DNA of 64,000 bases. It comes from an uncultured Chlorobiaceae bacterium. Lineage in GTDB: Bacteria; Bacteroidota; Chlorobiia; Chlorobiales; Chlorobiaceae. The stretch spans positions 1 to 64,000 of the forward strand of contig CAIJPS010000090.1 of NCBI GenBank assembly GCA_903822595.1, read 5' to 3'. Made by a program: the position numbers and the translations under genes. The notes below the pieces were generated by a model, which worked only from the letters and a program-made list of their open reading frames with translations, made no database searches and was not told the origin of the DNA. Shown here piece after piece: positions 38,254-46,154 of this stretch (its first letter is position 1; each line of letters opens with the position of its first letter).

Positions 38254-38450
38254 TACCAGATCAAAATTAGTAGGAGTGGACTTGTTTACAGGTGCAGGAG
38301 GGGAATGTCACTTCGTGCAAAAATGGCTGGCATAGATGTTCTTCTTGCTGTTGAAAATGATAAACATGCAGCAGCTACCTATGCAAGTAACCACCCGGAA
38401 CCTCAATTATTTATAGATGATATAAGAAATTTCCCCCCTTATCAAAACGA
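38254..38450 (+). pseudogene. Frameshifted 5' fragment of a second cytosine-5 methyltransferase
   Basis: Frame 1 begins at about 38247 (MNSTRSKLVGVDLFTGAGG) and carries methyltransferase motif I. At the following G-run it shifts, and the sense continues in another frame from about 38308 (MSLRAKMAGIDVLLAVENDK, then ATYASNHPEP, IDDIRNF) before a stop near 38454. Together these are motifs I and II and part of III of an m5C methyltransferase; motif IV (PCQ) and everything after are gone. The fragment is not a copy of the intact gene at 35821, whose motif I context differs. Confidence 0.82.
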
Positions 38451-38453
38451 CTG

Positions 38454-38588
38454 ATGATTTTTTTGACAGTGACCAGGGAATGGATATGCTTTAACATTGA
38501 TGCTGAGGAAGTTTTTGGAATCTGCGAAAAGCATCTTGGCAGTTTGCATGATGCCGTTAAGCAAATGAAAGCATCTCTCGCGCCGTAA
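38454..38588 (+). pseudogene. Unidentified 44-codon open frame in the decayed segment
   Basis: A short frame (MIFLTVTREWICFNIDAEEV, then CEKHLGSLHDAVKQMKASLAP) directly follows the methyltransferase wreck. It has no recognisable family and is probably the tail end of a lost gene rather than a working one. In another frame the same DNA ends ...DFFDSDQGMDML, and on the minus strand a further frame is open from about 38690 to 38557, so coding direction is undecided. Confidence 0.25.
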
Positions 38589-38677
38589 ACTGCGTCAATA
38601 TCCTGAAATTATTTTCAAACCACAATCCGATATCGTCAATCTTGTTTCGCGGCAGCACCTTCTGGTCAACGCCCGCC

Positions 38678-38725
38678 GAGCGCCAGCCCGGCAGAAAAAG
38701 AGGATAATCTGCCGGGCTGGAGCTC
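38678..38725. repeat. Long GC-rich hairpin beside the ppc 3' end
   Basis: Perfect 13-bp arms CCAGCCCGGCAGA (38683-38695) and TCTGCCGGGCTGG (38708-38720) around a 12-base loop; after one mismatch the stem continues four more pairs (GAGC/GCTC). It begins 15 bases past the ppc stop (ppc reads leftward) and may act as its terminator, though no T-run follows. The composition is REP-like. Confidence 0.7.
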
Positions 38726-38739
38726 TGCGCTCCCAGTCG

Positions 38740-41508
38740 TTACCCCGTAGTCCGTAACCCCCCTGATATGGCGTTGACGGTCAAAAAGAGCTCCAGCAGC
38801 AGTTTCTCAGCCTCTTCCTCTCTGGCAGACTCCTTGAGGGCGCGCCACTCTTTGAGCAGTTTGATCTGTTGCTGGTGGAGCATTTCGAGCCCTTCGCGGC
38901 GGGGGGCGATAAATTTGTTGACGTTCATGCGCTGGATTTCAAGGGGCTCGGCAAAGAGCAGCTCGATATATTTTTTAGTCCGGTGGTATTCGGCCTCAAT
39001 CATGCCGAGGATGCGCTCCCGTATGGCTGTATCGTTGACCAGTTCAGCGTACTGGTGCATGACGTGCAGATCGGCTGATGCCATGCTGGTGTCGGCATTG
39101 CTGATGATGTAGCGGAGCGGTGGCCAGGCGTGGCTGCGGAAGCGGATTTCGTCGAAGGCATCCGGATTGGTGGTGTGCAGATGCTCAAGTGCTGAGCCGA
39201 CGCCATACCATCCCGAGAGGGAAAATCGGGCCTGGTTCCAACTGAAAACCCAGGGGATGGCCCGCAGATCCTTGAGGCTTGTCTGGCCGCTCCTTCGTGA
39301 GGGGCGTGATCCTATTCTTGATGATTCAATAACGTCAATGGGGGTTGCTTCACGGAAAAAGGTGAGAAATCCTTCTGCTTCGATCAGCTCCCGGTAGGCA
39401 CGGTTGCTTTTTTGCGAGAGAGTGTCCATAACGGGTTCGATGGGGTGCGCTCTTTTCGGGCTTTTACGCTGCTTTGCCATTGCGCCGGTAACGCTGGCCA
39501 TGAAGAGCTCAAGATTATAGACGGCACTGATACGGTTGGCATATTTCTGTGCAATGGTCTCCCCCTGTTCGGTAAAGCACATGCCTCCATTGATGGAGCC
39601 GTAGGGTTGCGCCTTGACAAAGCGGTGTGTCGGGCCAGCTCCACGGCTGATGCTTCCGCCTCTGCCATGAAAAAAAAGAATGTCGGTGTTGTGGCGTCCG
39701 GCGGTTTCAAGCAGTGCCTCCTGGGCGCGGTAGAGCCGCCATGTACTTGCAAATATTCCGCCATCCTTGTTGCTGTCGCTGTATCCGATCATCACCTCCT
39801 GCACCGCTTTTGTTTTGCCTGATTTTTTTCTCCGGTATTCAAGACTCCGCTGTGTCACAGGGTGGATTAGGAACTCTTCAAGTATCAGTGGGCTTTTTTC
39901 GAGATCCTCAATGGTTTCAAAAAGGGGGACAACGGGGAGGATGCAGGCGTCTCCGTCACCCGCCGGGGTCATCAGTCCGACCTCCCTGGCAAAGAGATAG
40001 ATGACGAGCAGGTCAGAGGCATTGCGGGTCATACTGACAATAAGGGAACCGATACCGCCGGTGCCGTACACTTTGCTGTGGTTGAGCAATACCTTGTAGC
40101 AAGCAAGCACGGCATCGGCTTCAGTTCCGACCTTCATGTCCGGATGAGTGAAGGGGCGTGGTGAAAGGAGTTCCTGGTCGAGAAATGCCCTTCTTGCAGG
40201 CTCCTCCCACTCCAGAAAATCGTTGCCGTTCAGGCCGGAGGCCGCCATGAGCTGCGAGAGTGCAAGATCGTGAAAGTGGCTGTTCTGACGGATATCGAGT
40301 GCGCCAAGGTGGAAACCGAAGGTTTGTACGATCCGGTAGACCGGTGCGACCTCTGTGTCGGCGATATGCTGCGCCCCGACCTCGAGGAGTGATTGGCGAA
40401 GGAGCGAGAGGTCTTCAAGGAGCTCATCAGCACAACTGTAAAGAGCCGGTTCAAAGCTTCTCTGATTGCTTTCCGATCTGCCAGCTTCAAATGGAAGAGA
40501 GGCGATCATCAGGTTGAGGAACTGGCGCCAGGGTTCATGGCGGTTTCGCTGGATGGCTTCAAGGCTGGTTTCTCTCAGTCTGAGGCAGAGGTTGTCGATG
40601 CGCAGGAGAAGCGCTTTGCCCGGAGTCTGGAGCCGTTCACAAAAGCTGAGTTTTGAGGCGAGTTCCCTGAGATGACGCATAACAAGGTTCAGGGCGCTGC
40701 GGCGCATATCGGCGAGGGTTTCCTGGGTGACCTCAGCGGTGACGAGCGGATGGCCGTCACGGTCGCCTCCTACCCAGCTCCCGAATCGAAGGCGGGGAAG
40801 GCTGCGAGGATCAGAAAGGTTTGCGCTGTGAAATCCTGCATCTCTCCATGCCTGCATGAGGCGTTTGTCGAGCATCGGCAACACTTCGGGAAAGATATTG
40901 AAGAGGTAGTGAATGACATTGCGCCGCTCATCCGATACATCGGGTTTTTCGAAGAGGATCTCTCCCGTTCTCCAAAGCCGTTCCATAACCACCTTGATCT
41001 CATTGCGGATGTCGAGTTTTTCGAGCGGGGTCCACATCTGGTTTTCCCGTTGTACCAGCAGCAGGTAGAGTTGCCGGTGTTGTTCAAGCACGGTTTTTCG
41101 TTTGGCTTCTGTCGGATGTGCAGTTAAAACGGCATCGATGGAGACCTCGGGTAAGAGAGCACAAATCTCGCTCTCAGTGATTCCCCGTTCCCGAAAACGC
41201 AGCAGGGTTCTTCCCCAGAGGCCGGTGAGATGTGATAATCCCTGTTCAGCTTCAAGTGCGCGCCGATTCTGGGCTGCGGAGTTCTCTTCAGCCATGTTGA
41301 GCAGTTGAAAAAAAATGGAAAATGCCTGAAGGGCACGCTCACTGTTGGGATAGCGCTCAAGTGGGAGCCCCCCATTGTGCCAAGGCAGGTGCTCTGCAAG
41401 TTCGTGCTCCCCGAGGTCGTGGAGTACCTCCTGAAAACAGAGGAGGAGAAAAAGAAAATCGCGTTCCGCCTTTTCAAAATCGATAACGCTGCTGGTTGTA
41501 GTAATCAT
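38740..41508 (-). CDS. ppc: Phosphoenolpyruvate carboxylase
   Basis: Adds bicarbonate to PEP to give oxaloacetate, an anaplerotic and carbon-fixing entry to the reductive TCA cycle. The 922-residue protein has the catalytic His block VLTAHPTEAKRKT (about 130-142), FGSWVGGDRDGHP, the second catalytic region IGYSDSNKDGG, FHGRGGSISRGAGPTH, and near the C-terminus the aspartate/inhibitor-site region with RSIPWVF-like RAIPWVFSW; it ends in GGLRTTG in place of the usual MRNTG. Full length and intact motifs. It is transcribed divergently from pscC. Confidence 0.97.
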   Translation of the reverse strand: MITTTSSVIDFEKAERDFLFLLLCFQEVLHDLGEHELAEHLPWHNGGLPLERYPNSERALQAFSIFFQLLNMAEENSAAQNRRALEAEQGLSHLTGLWGRTLLRFRERGITESEICALLPEVSIDAVLTAHPTEAKRKTVLEQHRQLYLLLVQRENQMWTPLEKLDIRNEIKVVMERLWRTGEILFEKPDVSDERRNVIHYLFNIFPEVLPMLDKRLMQAWRDAGFHSANLSDPRSLPRLRFGSWVGGDRDGHPLVTAEVTQETLADMRRSALNLVMRHLRELASKLSFCERLQTPGKALLLRIDNLCLRLRETSLEAIQRNRHEPWRQFLNLMIASLPFEAGRSESNQRSFEPALYSCADELLEDLSLLRQSLLEVGAQHIADTEVAPVYRIVQTFGFHLGALDIRQNSHFHDLALSQLMAASGLNGNDFLEWEEPARRAFLDQELLSPRPFTHPDMKVGTEADAVLACYKVLLNHSKVYGTGGIGSLIVSMTRNASDLLVIYLFAREVGLMTPAGDGDACILPVVPLFETIEDLEKSPLILEEFLIHPVTQRSLEYRRKKSGKTKAVQEVMIGYSDSNKDGGIFASTWRLYRAQEALLETAGRHNTDILFFHGRGGSISRGAGPTHRFVKAQPYGSINGGMCFTEQGETIAQKYANRISAVYNLELFMASVTGAMAKQRKSPKRAHPIEPVMDTLSQKSNRAYRELIEAEGFLTFFREATPIDVIESSRIGSRPSRRSGQTSLKDLRAIPWVFSWNQARFSLSGWYGVGSALEHLHTTNPDAFDEIRFRSHAWPPLRYIISNADTSMASADLHVMHQYAELVNDTAIRERILGMIEAEYHRTKKYIELLFAEPLEIQRMNVNKFIAPRREGLEMLHQQQIKLLKEWRALKESAREEEAEKLLLELFLTVNAISGGLRTTG

Positions 41509-41851
41509 AAGACAACAAATTCCCTCGGGTTATTGAAACAATCTTTCTCCAGTATTCTAAAAAATCAACTGAGTTACAAATAAGGGCACTTTTTTTGAAA
41601 CCGTTCAGTCTCAGAGGGTACTTTCAATGAAGTGTTTCATTTTGAAGAGAATCAGTGAAAAAGAGGGCAATACCCTGGAGTTTTTGTGGGTTCTTTTGCT
41701 GCAATACACAGGCCTCCTTACTTCGGATCAGAATTTTCCAGTTATGAATGGCAAGCTTTTTTGAGCTTTCTGTTTGTCGTCTTTACTATTTATGCTTATC
41801 TTGCTCTATAATTTTTTGGGTAAGCCACTAACACCTAATTCATTACCAGTC
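41509..41851. other. Divergent regulatory region between ppc and pscC
   Basis: No gene is seen. The region should hold the promoters of both genes; a TATAAT candidate for pscC is listed separately. An upstream in-frame extension of pscC to 41774 exists but is hydrophobic and not conserved in type, so it is not called. Confidence 0.55.
41782..41812 (+). promoter_or_regulatory. Possible promoter of pscC
   Basis: A perfect -10 hexamer TATAAT at 41807-41812 lies 40 bases before the pscC ATG. The best -35 match is TTTACT (41782-41787), four of six but with a long 19-base spacer, so assignment rests mainly on the -10. Confidence 0.3.
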
Positions 41852-42496
41852 ATGGACAACAAATCAAATGGTAAGCTTGCTGCTTTAGCGGTGGGCGGGG
41901 CTGTCTTAATGGGTGCTTCTTTTTTCGGGTTGTCATTTTTAACCGGGTACAAGTTGCCCGCAGCGAACCTTAACGCGTTTCTTACCCCTCTGCGCTCTTT
42001 TGCGGGGTGGATCTCGCTGATTACGTTTGCCTCGCTGGTTATTATGGGTCTTGGCAAGATGTCGTCAAGAATCAGTTCGAAGTGGTTTTTAAGCTTTCCT
42101 CTCAGCATTATTGCCATTGTTGCAGTGATGTTTGCTTCTTTATGGTTTCGTCCTTCGGGGATTTTGCTTTCAACCACTGGTCGCACGACAACGCTTGACG
42201 GAAAGTATATCCGTTCGGTTACTGAACTGAAAGCCTATCTTGAAAAGCCGGTATTGTCTCCTAATGTACCTCTTGCTCCTCCCGGTTTTAATTTCAAGGT
42301 GGCAGAGGAACTCTGGGTAGCCAAATGCAACATCTGTCATACTCAGGTTTCGGTGTTGGACGTACTCAAAAGCAAGTATAAAAAGAGAGGCCAGATTGAT
42401 GTGGTTGTCAAGAGTATGGAGCAGAAAGCGGGTGGCTTGATTACTCCGGCAGATGCTACAACGATTATGCAGTTCCTTAATCAGGGGAAATACTGA
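41852..42496 (+). CDS. pscC: P840 reaction centre cytochrome c-551 (PscC)
   Basis: Membrane-bound cytochrome that donates electrons to the P840+ special pair of the green sulfur bacterial homodimeric reaction centre. The 214-residue protein begins MDNKSNGKLAALAVGGAVL, has three transmembrane helices (about 9-31, 40-62, 74-95), the GRTTTLDGKYIRS junction, and a C-terminal monohaem domain with CNICH (haem c attachment). Met in the TIMQFLNQGKY end or the VVKSMEQ segment could be the sixth ligand. This protein is a hallmark of Chlorobiaceae and fixes the taxonomic reading of the window. The ATG at 41852 matches the conserved N-terminus. Confidence 0.95.
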   Translation: MDNKSNGKLAALAVGGAVLMGASFFGLSFLTGYKLPAANLNAFLTPLRSFAGWISLITFASLVIMGLGKMSSRISSKWFLSFPLSIIAIVAVMFASLWFRPSGILLSTTGRTTTLDGKYIRSVTELKAYLEKPVLSPNVPLAPPGFNFKVAEELWVAKCNICHTQVSVLDVLKSKYKKRGQIDVVVKSMEQKAGGLITPADATTIMQFLNQGKY

Positions 42497-42529
42497 TATC
42501 GGTAAACCTTTTTTTTGAAATAAAGTGTT

Positions 42530-42568
42530 AAAAAAGCCTCAGAGAGTAGATCTTACTGAGGCTTTTTT
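42530..42568. terminator. Bidirectional terminator between pscC and queF
   Basis: AAAAAAGCCTCAG pairs perfectly with CTGAGGCTTTTTT around a 13-base loop, with A- and T-runs on both sides, between two convergent gene ends. Confidence 0.9.
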
Positions 42569-42578
42569 ATTGTGGTTT

Positions 42579-42929
42579 TCAGTTTGACGCGCTATAGTTG
42601 ACGGTGACGGTTTCGGTTATACCGCCCCTTGCTTTCCATTCCGTTATCACGCTGAGCGATCGCGGCTGAAGCAGGGCGACAAGATCGTCAAGAATCCTGT
42701 TGGTGATATTCTCGTAAAAAATGCCTGCGTTACGGAACTCAAGAAAATAGTATTTCAGCGATTTCAGCTCGATACAGCTTTTGTCGGGCACGTAGCGGAT
42801 CGTGATGGTTCCGAAATCCGGCAGTCCGGTTTTAGGGCAGACGGAGGTAAATTCCGGATTGACGATCTCGATCGTGTAGTCTCTGTCGGGGAAGGTATTA
42901 TCGAAGATTTCAAGAAGTTCTTTTTTCAT
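42579..42929 (-). CDS. queF: NADPH-dependent 7-cyano-7-deazaguanine reductase QueF
   Basis: Reduces preQ0 to preQ1 in queuosine synthesis. The 116-residue T-fold protein is the short (type I, Bacillus-like) form. The catalytic Cys31 sits in [12 protein letters not shown] with Asp38, and the nucleotide/substrate block appears as [16 protein letters not shown] and [11 protein letters not shown]. Start at MKKELLEIF; an upstream in-frame stretch to 43133 overlaps the divergent methyltransferase region and is not coding in character. Only this one queuosine gene is in the window. Confidence 0.95.
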   Translation of the reverse strand: MKKELLEIFDNTFPDRDYTIEIVNPEFTSVCPKTGLPDFGTITIRYVPDKSCIELKSLKYYFLEFRNAGIFYENITNRILDDLVALLQPRSLSVITEWKARGGITETVTVNYSASN

Positions 42930-43083
42930 TAGTGTGTCAGGGATTGTTTGAATTATTCTTTTATCGGATTTTATTATGCTAAAAGAAGCCCATTTTGATG
43001 CAAAATAAAAAATCCGCGGCTGTTTTTTTGCTAAATTTCGTTTTGATTTGTGGTTGTTACCTGAAAGTAAATGGCTGGAAATT

Positions 43084-43797
43084 ATGGAGATATCGCGGGA
43101 AGGGGAGGGTTCGGAACGGCAGTTGCTGTACAAGGCATTGGCTGCTGAGTATGATCTTGCTGAAACGAGCTATACTTTTGGAGCACATTCTTTCAGCTTT
43201 TTGAGTGTTCGTGACAGTTATGCGCTACTCGACCGGATTTCTCCTGAAGAGTTTGTCAAAGATGAACAGATGCCCTACTGGGCGGAAATATGGCCATCAG
43301 CGATAACGCTCTCTTCATTTATTGCCGATGAACTTCCTGTTGAGGGGTTGCATGTGATTGAGATAGGGGCAGGTGTCGGTATGGCGTCGGTTGTTGCTGC
43401 CTGGAAAGGTGCCCGTGTTCTGGTTACCGACTACTCTCTTGAAGCGCTTCGTTTTGTCCGCTATAATGCATTGAGAAACAAGGTTTTGCTTGAAAGCGAG
43501 AGGCTTGATTGGCGCCTTGTGCAGTGCAGAGAACAGTTTGACCTCCTTTTTGCCGCTGATGTGCTTTATGAAAGGGTCAATCTGCTTCCTATTGTCACAG
43601 CGATCGATAAACTGCTGAAACCCGATGGTGTTGCATACCTTGCTGACCCCCGAAGGAGACTCGCTGAGCAGTTCCTTGAGCTTGCGGCTGAAAATAATTT
43701 CTCGATAACTCCATTTCAGAGGAAGTATAGTGGAGGCAAGCAGGCCGTTTCGGTCAATATCTACAAAATGACAAGGCAATCAACCGCTCAATCATGA
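43084..43797 (+). CDS. Class I SAM-dependent methyltransferase, METTL21/lysine-methyltransferase-like
   Basis: A 237-residue Rossmann-fold methyltransferase. AdoMet motif I is [16 protein letters not shown] (about 91-106), preceded by [10 protein letters not shown] (64-73), a segment characteristic of the METTL21/ETFB-KMT-like protein methyltransferases, and followed by VTDYS and [11 protein letters not shown] (acidic post motifs). The target, probably a lysine on a protein, cannot be named. The ATG at 43084 is chosen over an upstream TTG. Its stop overlaps the next start as ATGA, beginning a chain of three coupled genes. Confidence 0.85.
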   Translation: MEISREGEGSERQLLYKALAAEYDLAETSYTFGAHSFSFLSVRDSYALLDRISPEEFVKDEQMPYWAEIWPSAITLSSFIADELPVEGLHVIEIGAGVGMASVVAAWKGARVLVTDYSLEALRFVRYNALRNKVLLESERLDWRLVQCREQFDLLFAADVLYERVNLLPIVTAIDKLLKPDGVAYLADPRRRLAEQFLELAAENNFSITPFQRKYSGGKQAVSVNIYKMTRQSTAQS

Positions 43798-44654
43798 ACA
43801 CTGGTGATGAACTTGCGGTTCGCTGGCGCTATCATGCAGGTCGTGGTGCCCTTGTCTGGCAGCTCATGTTTACCCAGACCGATACTCTCGTCGGTCAGAA
43901 GCGTATTGCCGCCAGCCAGCAGGCACTCTTTTTCGGTATTGATACCCTGACCGGGCATCTCTTTTGCGATGACTTTCTCTTTGTGGACCATCTCCAACCT
44001 TTTTCCGTGAATAAAGGCTGGTTTACGGGTCTTGAAACAACCCTTGGCGATCTTGTTTACTGTCATGGCTGTCAACCGGATAGTCCGGAGCATCAGGGGA
44101 TATGGGCCGTTGATTTCAAGAGTGGACACGTGGTGTGGTCCCGCCCTGATATTGTCTTTGTTGCCAATCTTGAAGATGAGTTTCTTGTCTACAAGTCGTC
44201 GGCTTTTGCCGGGTTTCCCGAGCGTCAATTTATGCTCATTGATCCCGTTACTGGTTCTGATCGTTGTTTGCCTGGCCTTGATACTCTTGATGTTAACGCC
44301 CTCAGGGAGGAGGTGGTGCAGGAAGAGGTGCGCCAGCGGGTTACGCTTCCGGAATTTGTGACGGAGGGGATGACCGAAGAGGGTTTAGCCTTGCAAAGGG
44401 TCGGCATAGCCGTTCCAATTCGCTGTGAATGTATTGTTCAGGGTTCGCTCACCGTTGCCGCTCTGCATGAGCCAAACAAGTTGAGCGGTTTATGGGACTC
44501 TTTTGTCAAAGTATGGCGAGATGATCGTCTTGTCTATGCTGACTCTATGGAAGAGCGTGTCGAAAAACCGGTGCTGAACAATTTTCTGGTTAGAAGTGGA
44601 GCTCTTTACTATCTCAAAGGGAGAGAGGAACTGCTTTGTGTTACACTCTCATGA
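43794..44654 (+). CDS. Conserved-looking protein with PQQ/beta-propeller-like strands, function unknown
   Basis: A 286-residue soluble protein without a signal peptide. At least three segments follow the beta-propeller pattern x-x-ID--TG-x-x-W: [16 protein letters not shown] (about 45-60), [17 protein letters not shown] (about 102-118) and [15 protein letters not shown] (about 146-160). This suggests an incomplete or divergent propeller, as in PQQ-type repeats, but no catalytic or cofactor residues are evident. It overlaps both neighbours by four bases (ATGA), so it is translated with the methyltransferase and the Xer recombinase. A Chlorobi-specific DUF is possible; I cannot assign it with confidence. 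Confidence 0.7.
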   Translation: MNTGDELAVRWRYHAGRGALVWQLMFTQTDTLVGQKRIAASQQALFFGIDTLTGHLFCDDFLFVDHLQPFSVNKGWFTGLETTLGDLVYCHGCQPDSPEHQGIWAVDFKSGHVVWSRPDIVFVANLEDEFLVYKSSAFAGFPERQFMLIDPVTGSDRCLPGLDTLDVNALREEVVQEEVRQRVTLPEFVTEGMTEEGLALQRVGIAVPIRCECIVQGSLTVAALHEPNKLSGLWDSFVKVWRDDRLVYADSMEERVEKPVLNNFLVRSGALYYLKGREELLCVTLS

Positions 44655-45661
44655 ACGATTCGTCACGTAATTCCATTCCTCCCCTTTTTCGGGAAGGTTC
44701 ACTTCCGGTCAGTGACTTTCTCGATAAACTCCGCAGCCATAGAAATCTGTCGCCCAATACGGTTATTGCCTACAGAACCGACCTGATCCAGTTTTTTTCT
44801 TTTCTTTCAGAGCATTTTGGGCTTGCCGATTTGAGTAATTTTGATCCGGAGCAGGTGACCGCCGTAGAAGTAAGGCTTTTTATGGCGGCCTTGATTGAAC
44901 GGGGAGTTCAGCCGCGCTCAATTGCCAGAAAACTTGCCTCAGTTAAAAGCTTTTATCGATATTTGCAGGAGGCCGGGCATATCAAGAGTTCTCTCTTTTC
45001 CTCTCTTGCTACTCCAAAGTATCCGCGGCGTGTTCCCGGATTTTTAACAGAACAGCAGACGGAAAAGCTGTTTGACGAGTTTCTGCCGGCCAGTGTGCAA
45101 GGGTTCCGAAAGCCGGAAAAAAATGATCTGGATGAATCTTTTATCCGTGAACGTGACAGGAGTATGCTTGAGCTGCTCTATTGCAGCGGGCTTCGTATTT
45201 CAGAGCTGACTGGATTGATGACTGAAGATCTTGATCTTGACGGAGGATTTGTCAAACTGACAGGGAAGGGCAGAAAGCAGCGAATTGTCCCTGTCGGGCG
45301 GCAGGCTGTTGATGCACTTAAAAAATATTTTGAAGTCAGAAGAAACTTCTTTAGAATGAATAAGGAGGGGGAGTGTGGGGCTCTGCTCCACGTCTTTGTA
45401 ACCAAGAGGGGCAAAAAGCTTTATTCTATGCTTGTCCAGAGATTGACCAGACAATACCTTCTTGCGGTTACTGATCAGAAAAAGAAAAATCCGCATCTTC
45501 TGCGTCACACCTTTGCTACCCATCTGCTGAACGGCGGCGCAGATCTTAACAGTGTCAGTGAAATGCTTGGACACAGTAATCTGTCAACAACTGAAATCTA
45601 TACGCATGTTACCTTTGAGCGCTTGAAGGAGGTCTACCGGAAGGCGCATCCCAAAGCTTAG
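44651..45661 (+). CDS. Tyrosine recombinase XerC/XerD family
   Basis: A 336-residue site-specific recombinase that would resolve chromosome dimers at dif with a partner. A SAM-like core-binding domain (about 20-115) precedes the catalytic domain, in which the R-K-H-R-H-Y set is complete: R182 (CSGLRISEL), K206, H282 and R285 ([12 protein letters not shown]), H308 ([15 protein letters not shown]) and Y317. It is 30-40 residues longer than Escherichia coli XerC, with an insertion around [11 protein letters not shown]. Genomic setting (housekeeping, no attachment site seen) favours Xer over a phage integrase. The start overlaps the upstream stop by four bases. Confidence 0.92.
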   Translation: MNDSSRNSIPPLFREGSLPVSDFLDKLRSHRNLSPNTVIAYRTDLIQFFSFLSEHFGLADLSNFDPEQVTAVEVRLFMAALIERGVQPRSIARKLASVKSFYRYLQEAGHIKSSLFSSLATPKYPRRVPGFLTEQQTEKLFDEFLPASVQGFRKPEKNDLDESFIRERDRSMLELLYCSGLRISELTGLMTEDLDLDGGFVKLTGKGRKQRIVPVGRQAVDALKKYFEVRRNFFRMNKEGECGALLHVFVTKRGKKLYSMLVQRLTRQYLLAVTDQKKKNPHLLRHTFATHLLNGGADLNSVSEMLGHSNLSTTEIYTHVTFERLKEVYRKAHPKA

Positions 45662-45742
45662 AGTTATCGTGGGCTTCGGATATTTTTTTTCACCGGAGTC
45701 TTGTTCCTTCATGACGTTCACCTTATTTAAACGGAGTTTATC

Positions 45743-46063
45743 ATGACAAAAGTTGTCGTTAATGATGCGGTTAATGTTACGGTCACTTTGCGCCATTCCA
45801 ATAATCATACCGATATAGAAGAGTATGCCCGCAACGCAGTGCTTCTGCTTACTAAGGTTTTTCCGGGGATTATCAGTTGCCATGTCATTTTGGACCATCA
45901 AAAAAATGATTTTGAGAAAAACAAGCTTGCCGAGATAACCGTGCATGTACCGCAGAATGTTCTCGTTGCAAAGGAGGCGTGCGCGGCTTATGAACAGGCC
46001 ATCGACAGTTGTGTTGAGGCATTGAGCCGTCAGCTTCAAAAGTACAAGGAAAAATTGCAATAA
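45743..46063 (+). CDS. hpf: Ribosome hibernation promoting factor, short form (HPF/RaiA family)
   Basis: A 106-residue single-domain protein of the sigma-54 modulation/S30EA family, which binds the 30S decoding centre in resting cells. Features are the beta-alpha-beta-beta-beta-alpha pattern with LRHSNNHTDIEEYARNAVLL, ITVHVPQNVLVAKE and EQAIDSCVEALSRQLQKYKE. It lacks the C-terminal dimerising domain of long HPF. A GGAG sits 9 bases before the ATG. It is followed by a strong terminator and then hprK, and the hpf-hprK neighbourhood is seen in many bacteria with nitrogen-PTS relics. Confidence 0.9.
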   Translation: MTKVVVNDAVNVTVTLRHSNNHTDIEEYARNAVLLLTKVFPGIISCHVILDHQKNDFEKNKLAEITVHVPQNVLVAKEACAAYEQAIDSCVEALSRQLQKYKEKLQ

Positions 46064-46082
46064 CAGCGACTGGCTCAGGAGT

Positions 46083-46119
46083 CTGCGGGGTACTGCTTCA
46101 GAGAGGCCCCGCAGTTTTT
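46083..46119 (+). terminator. Intrinsic terminator after hpf
   Basis: CTGCGGGG (46083-46090) pairs with CCCCGCAG (46107-46114) around a 16-base loop and is followed by TTTTT, 20 bases after the hpf stop. It argues that hprK has some independent transcription. Confidence 0.82.
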
Positions 46120-46154
46120 CCTTGATTCTTTTAACACCTCGATTGTCGGAAGCC

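Noticed and set aside
44651-45661. Phage or island integrase
   Set aside because: Although a tyrosine recombinase, it sits in a coupled housekeeping run with no tRNA or attachment repeat nearby, so Xer is more likely.
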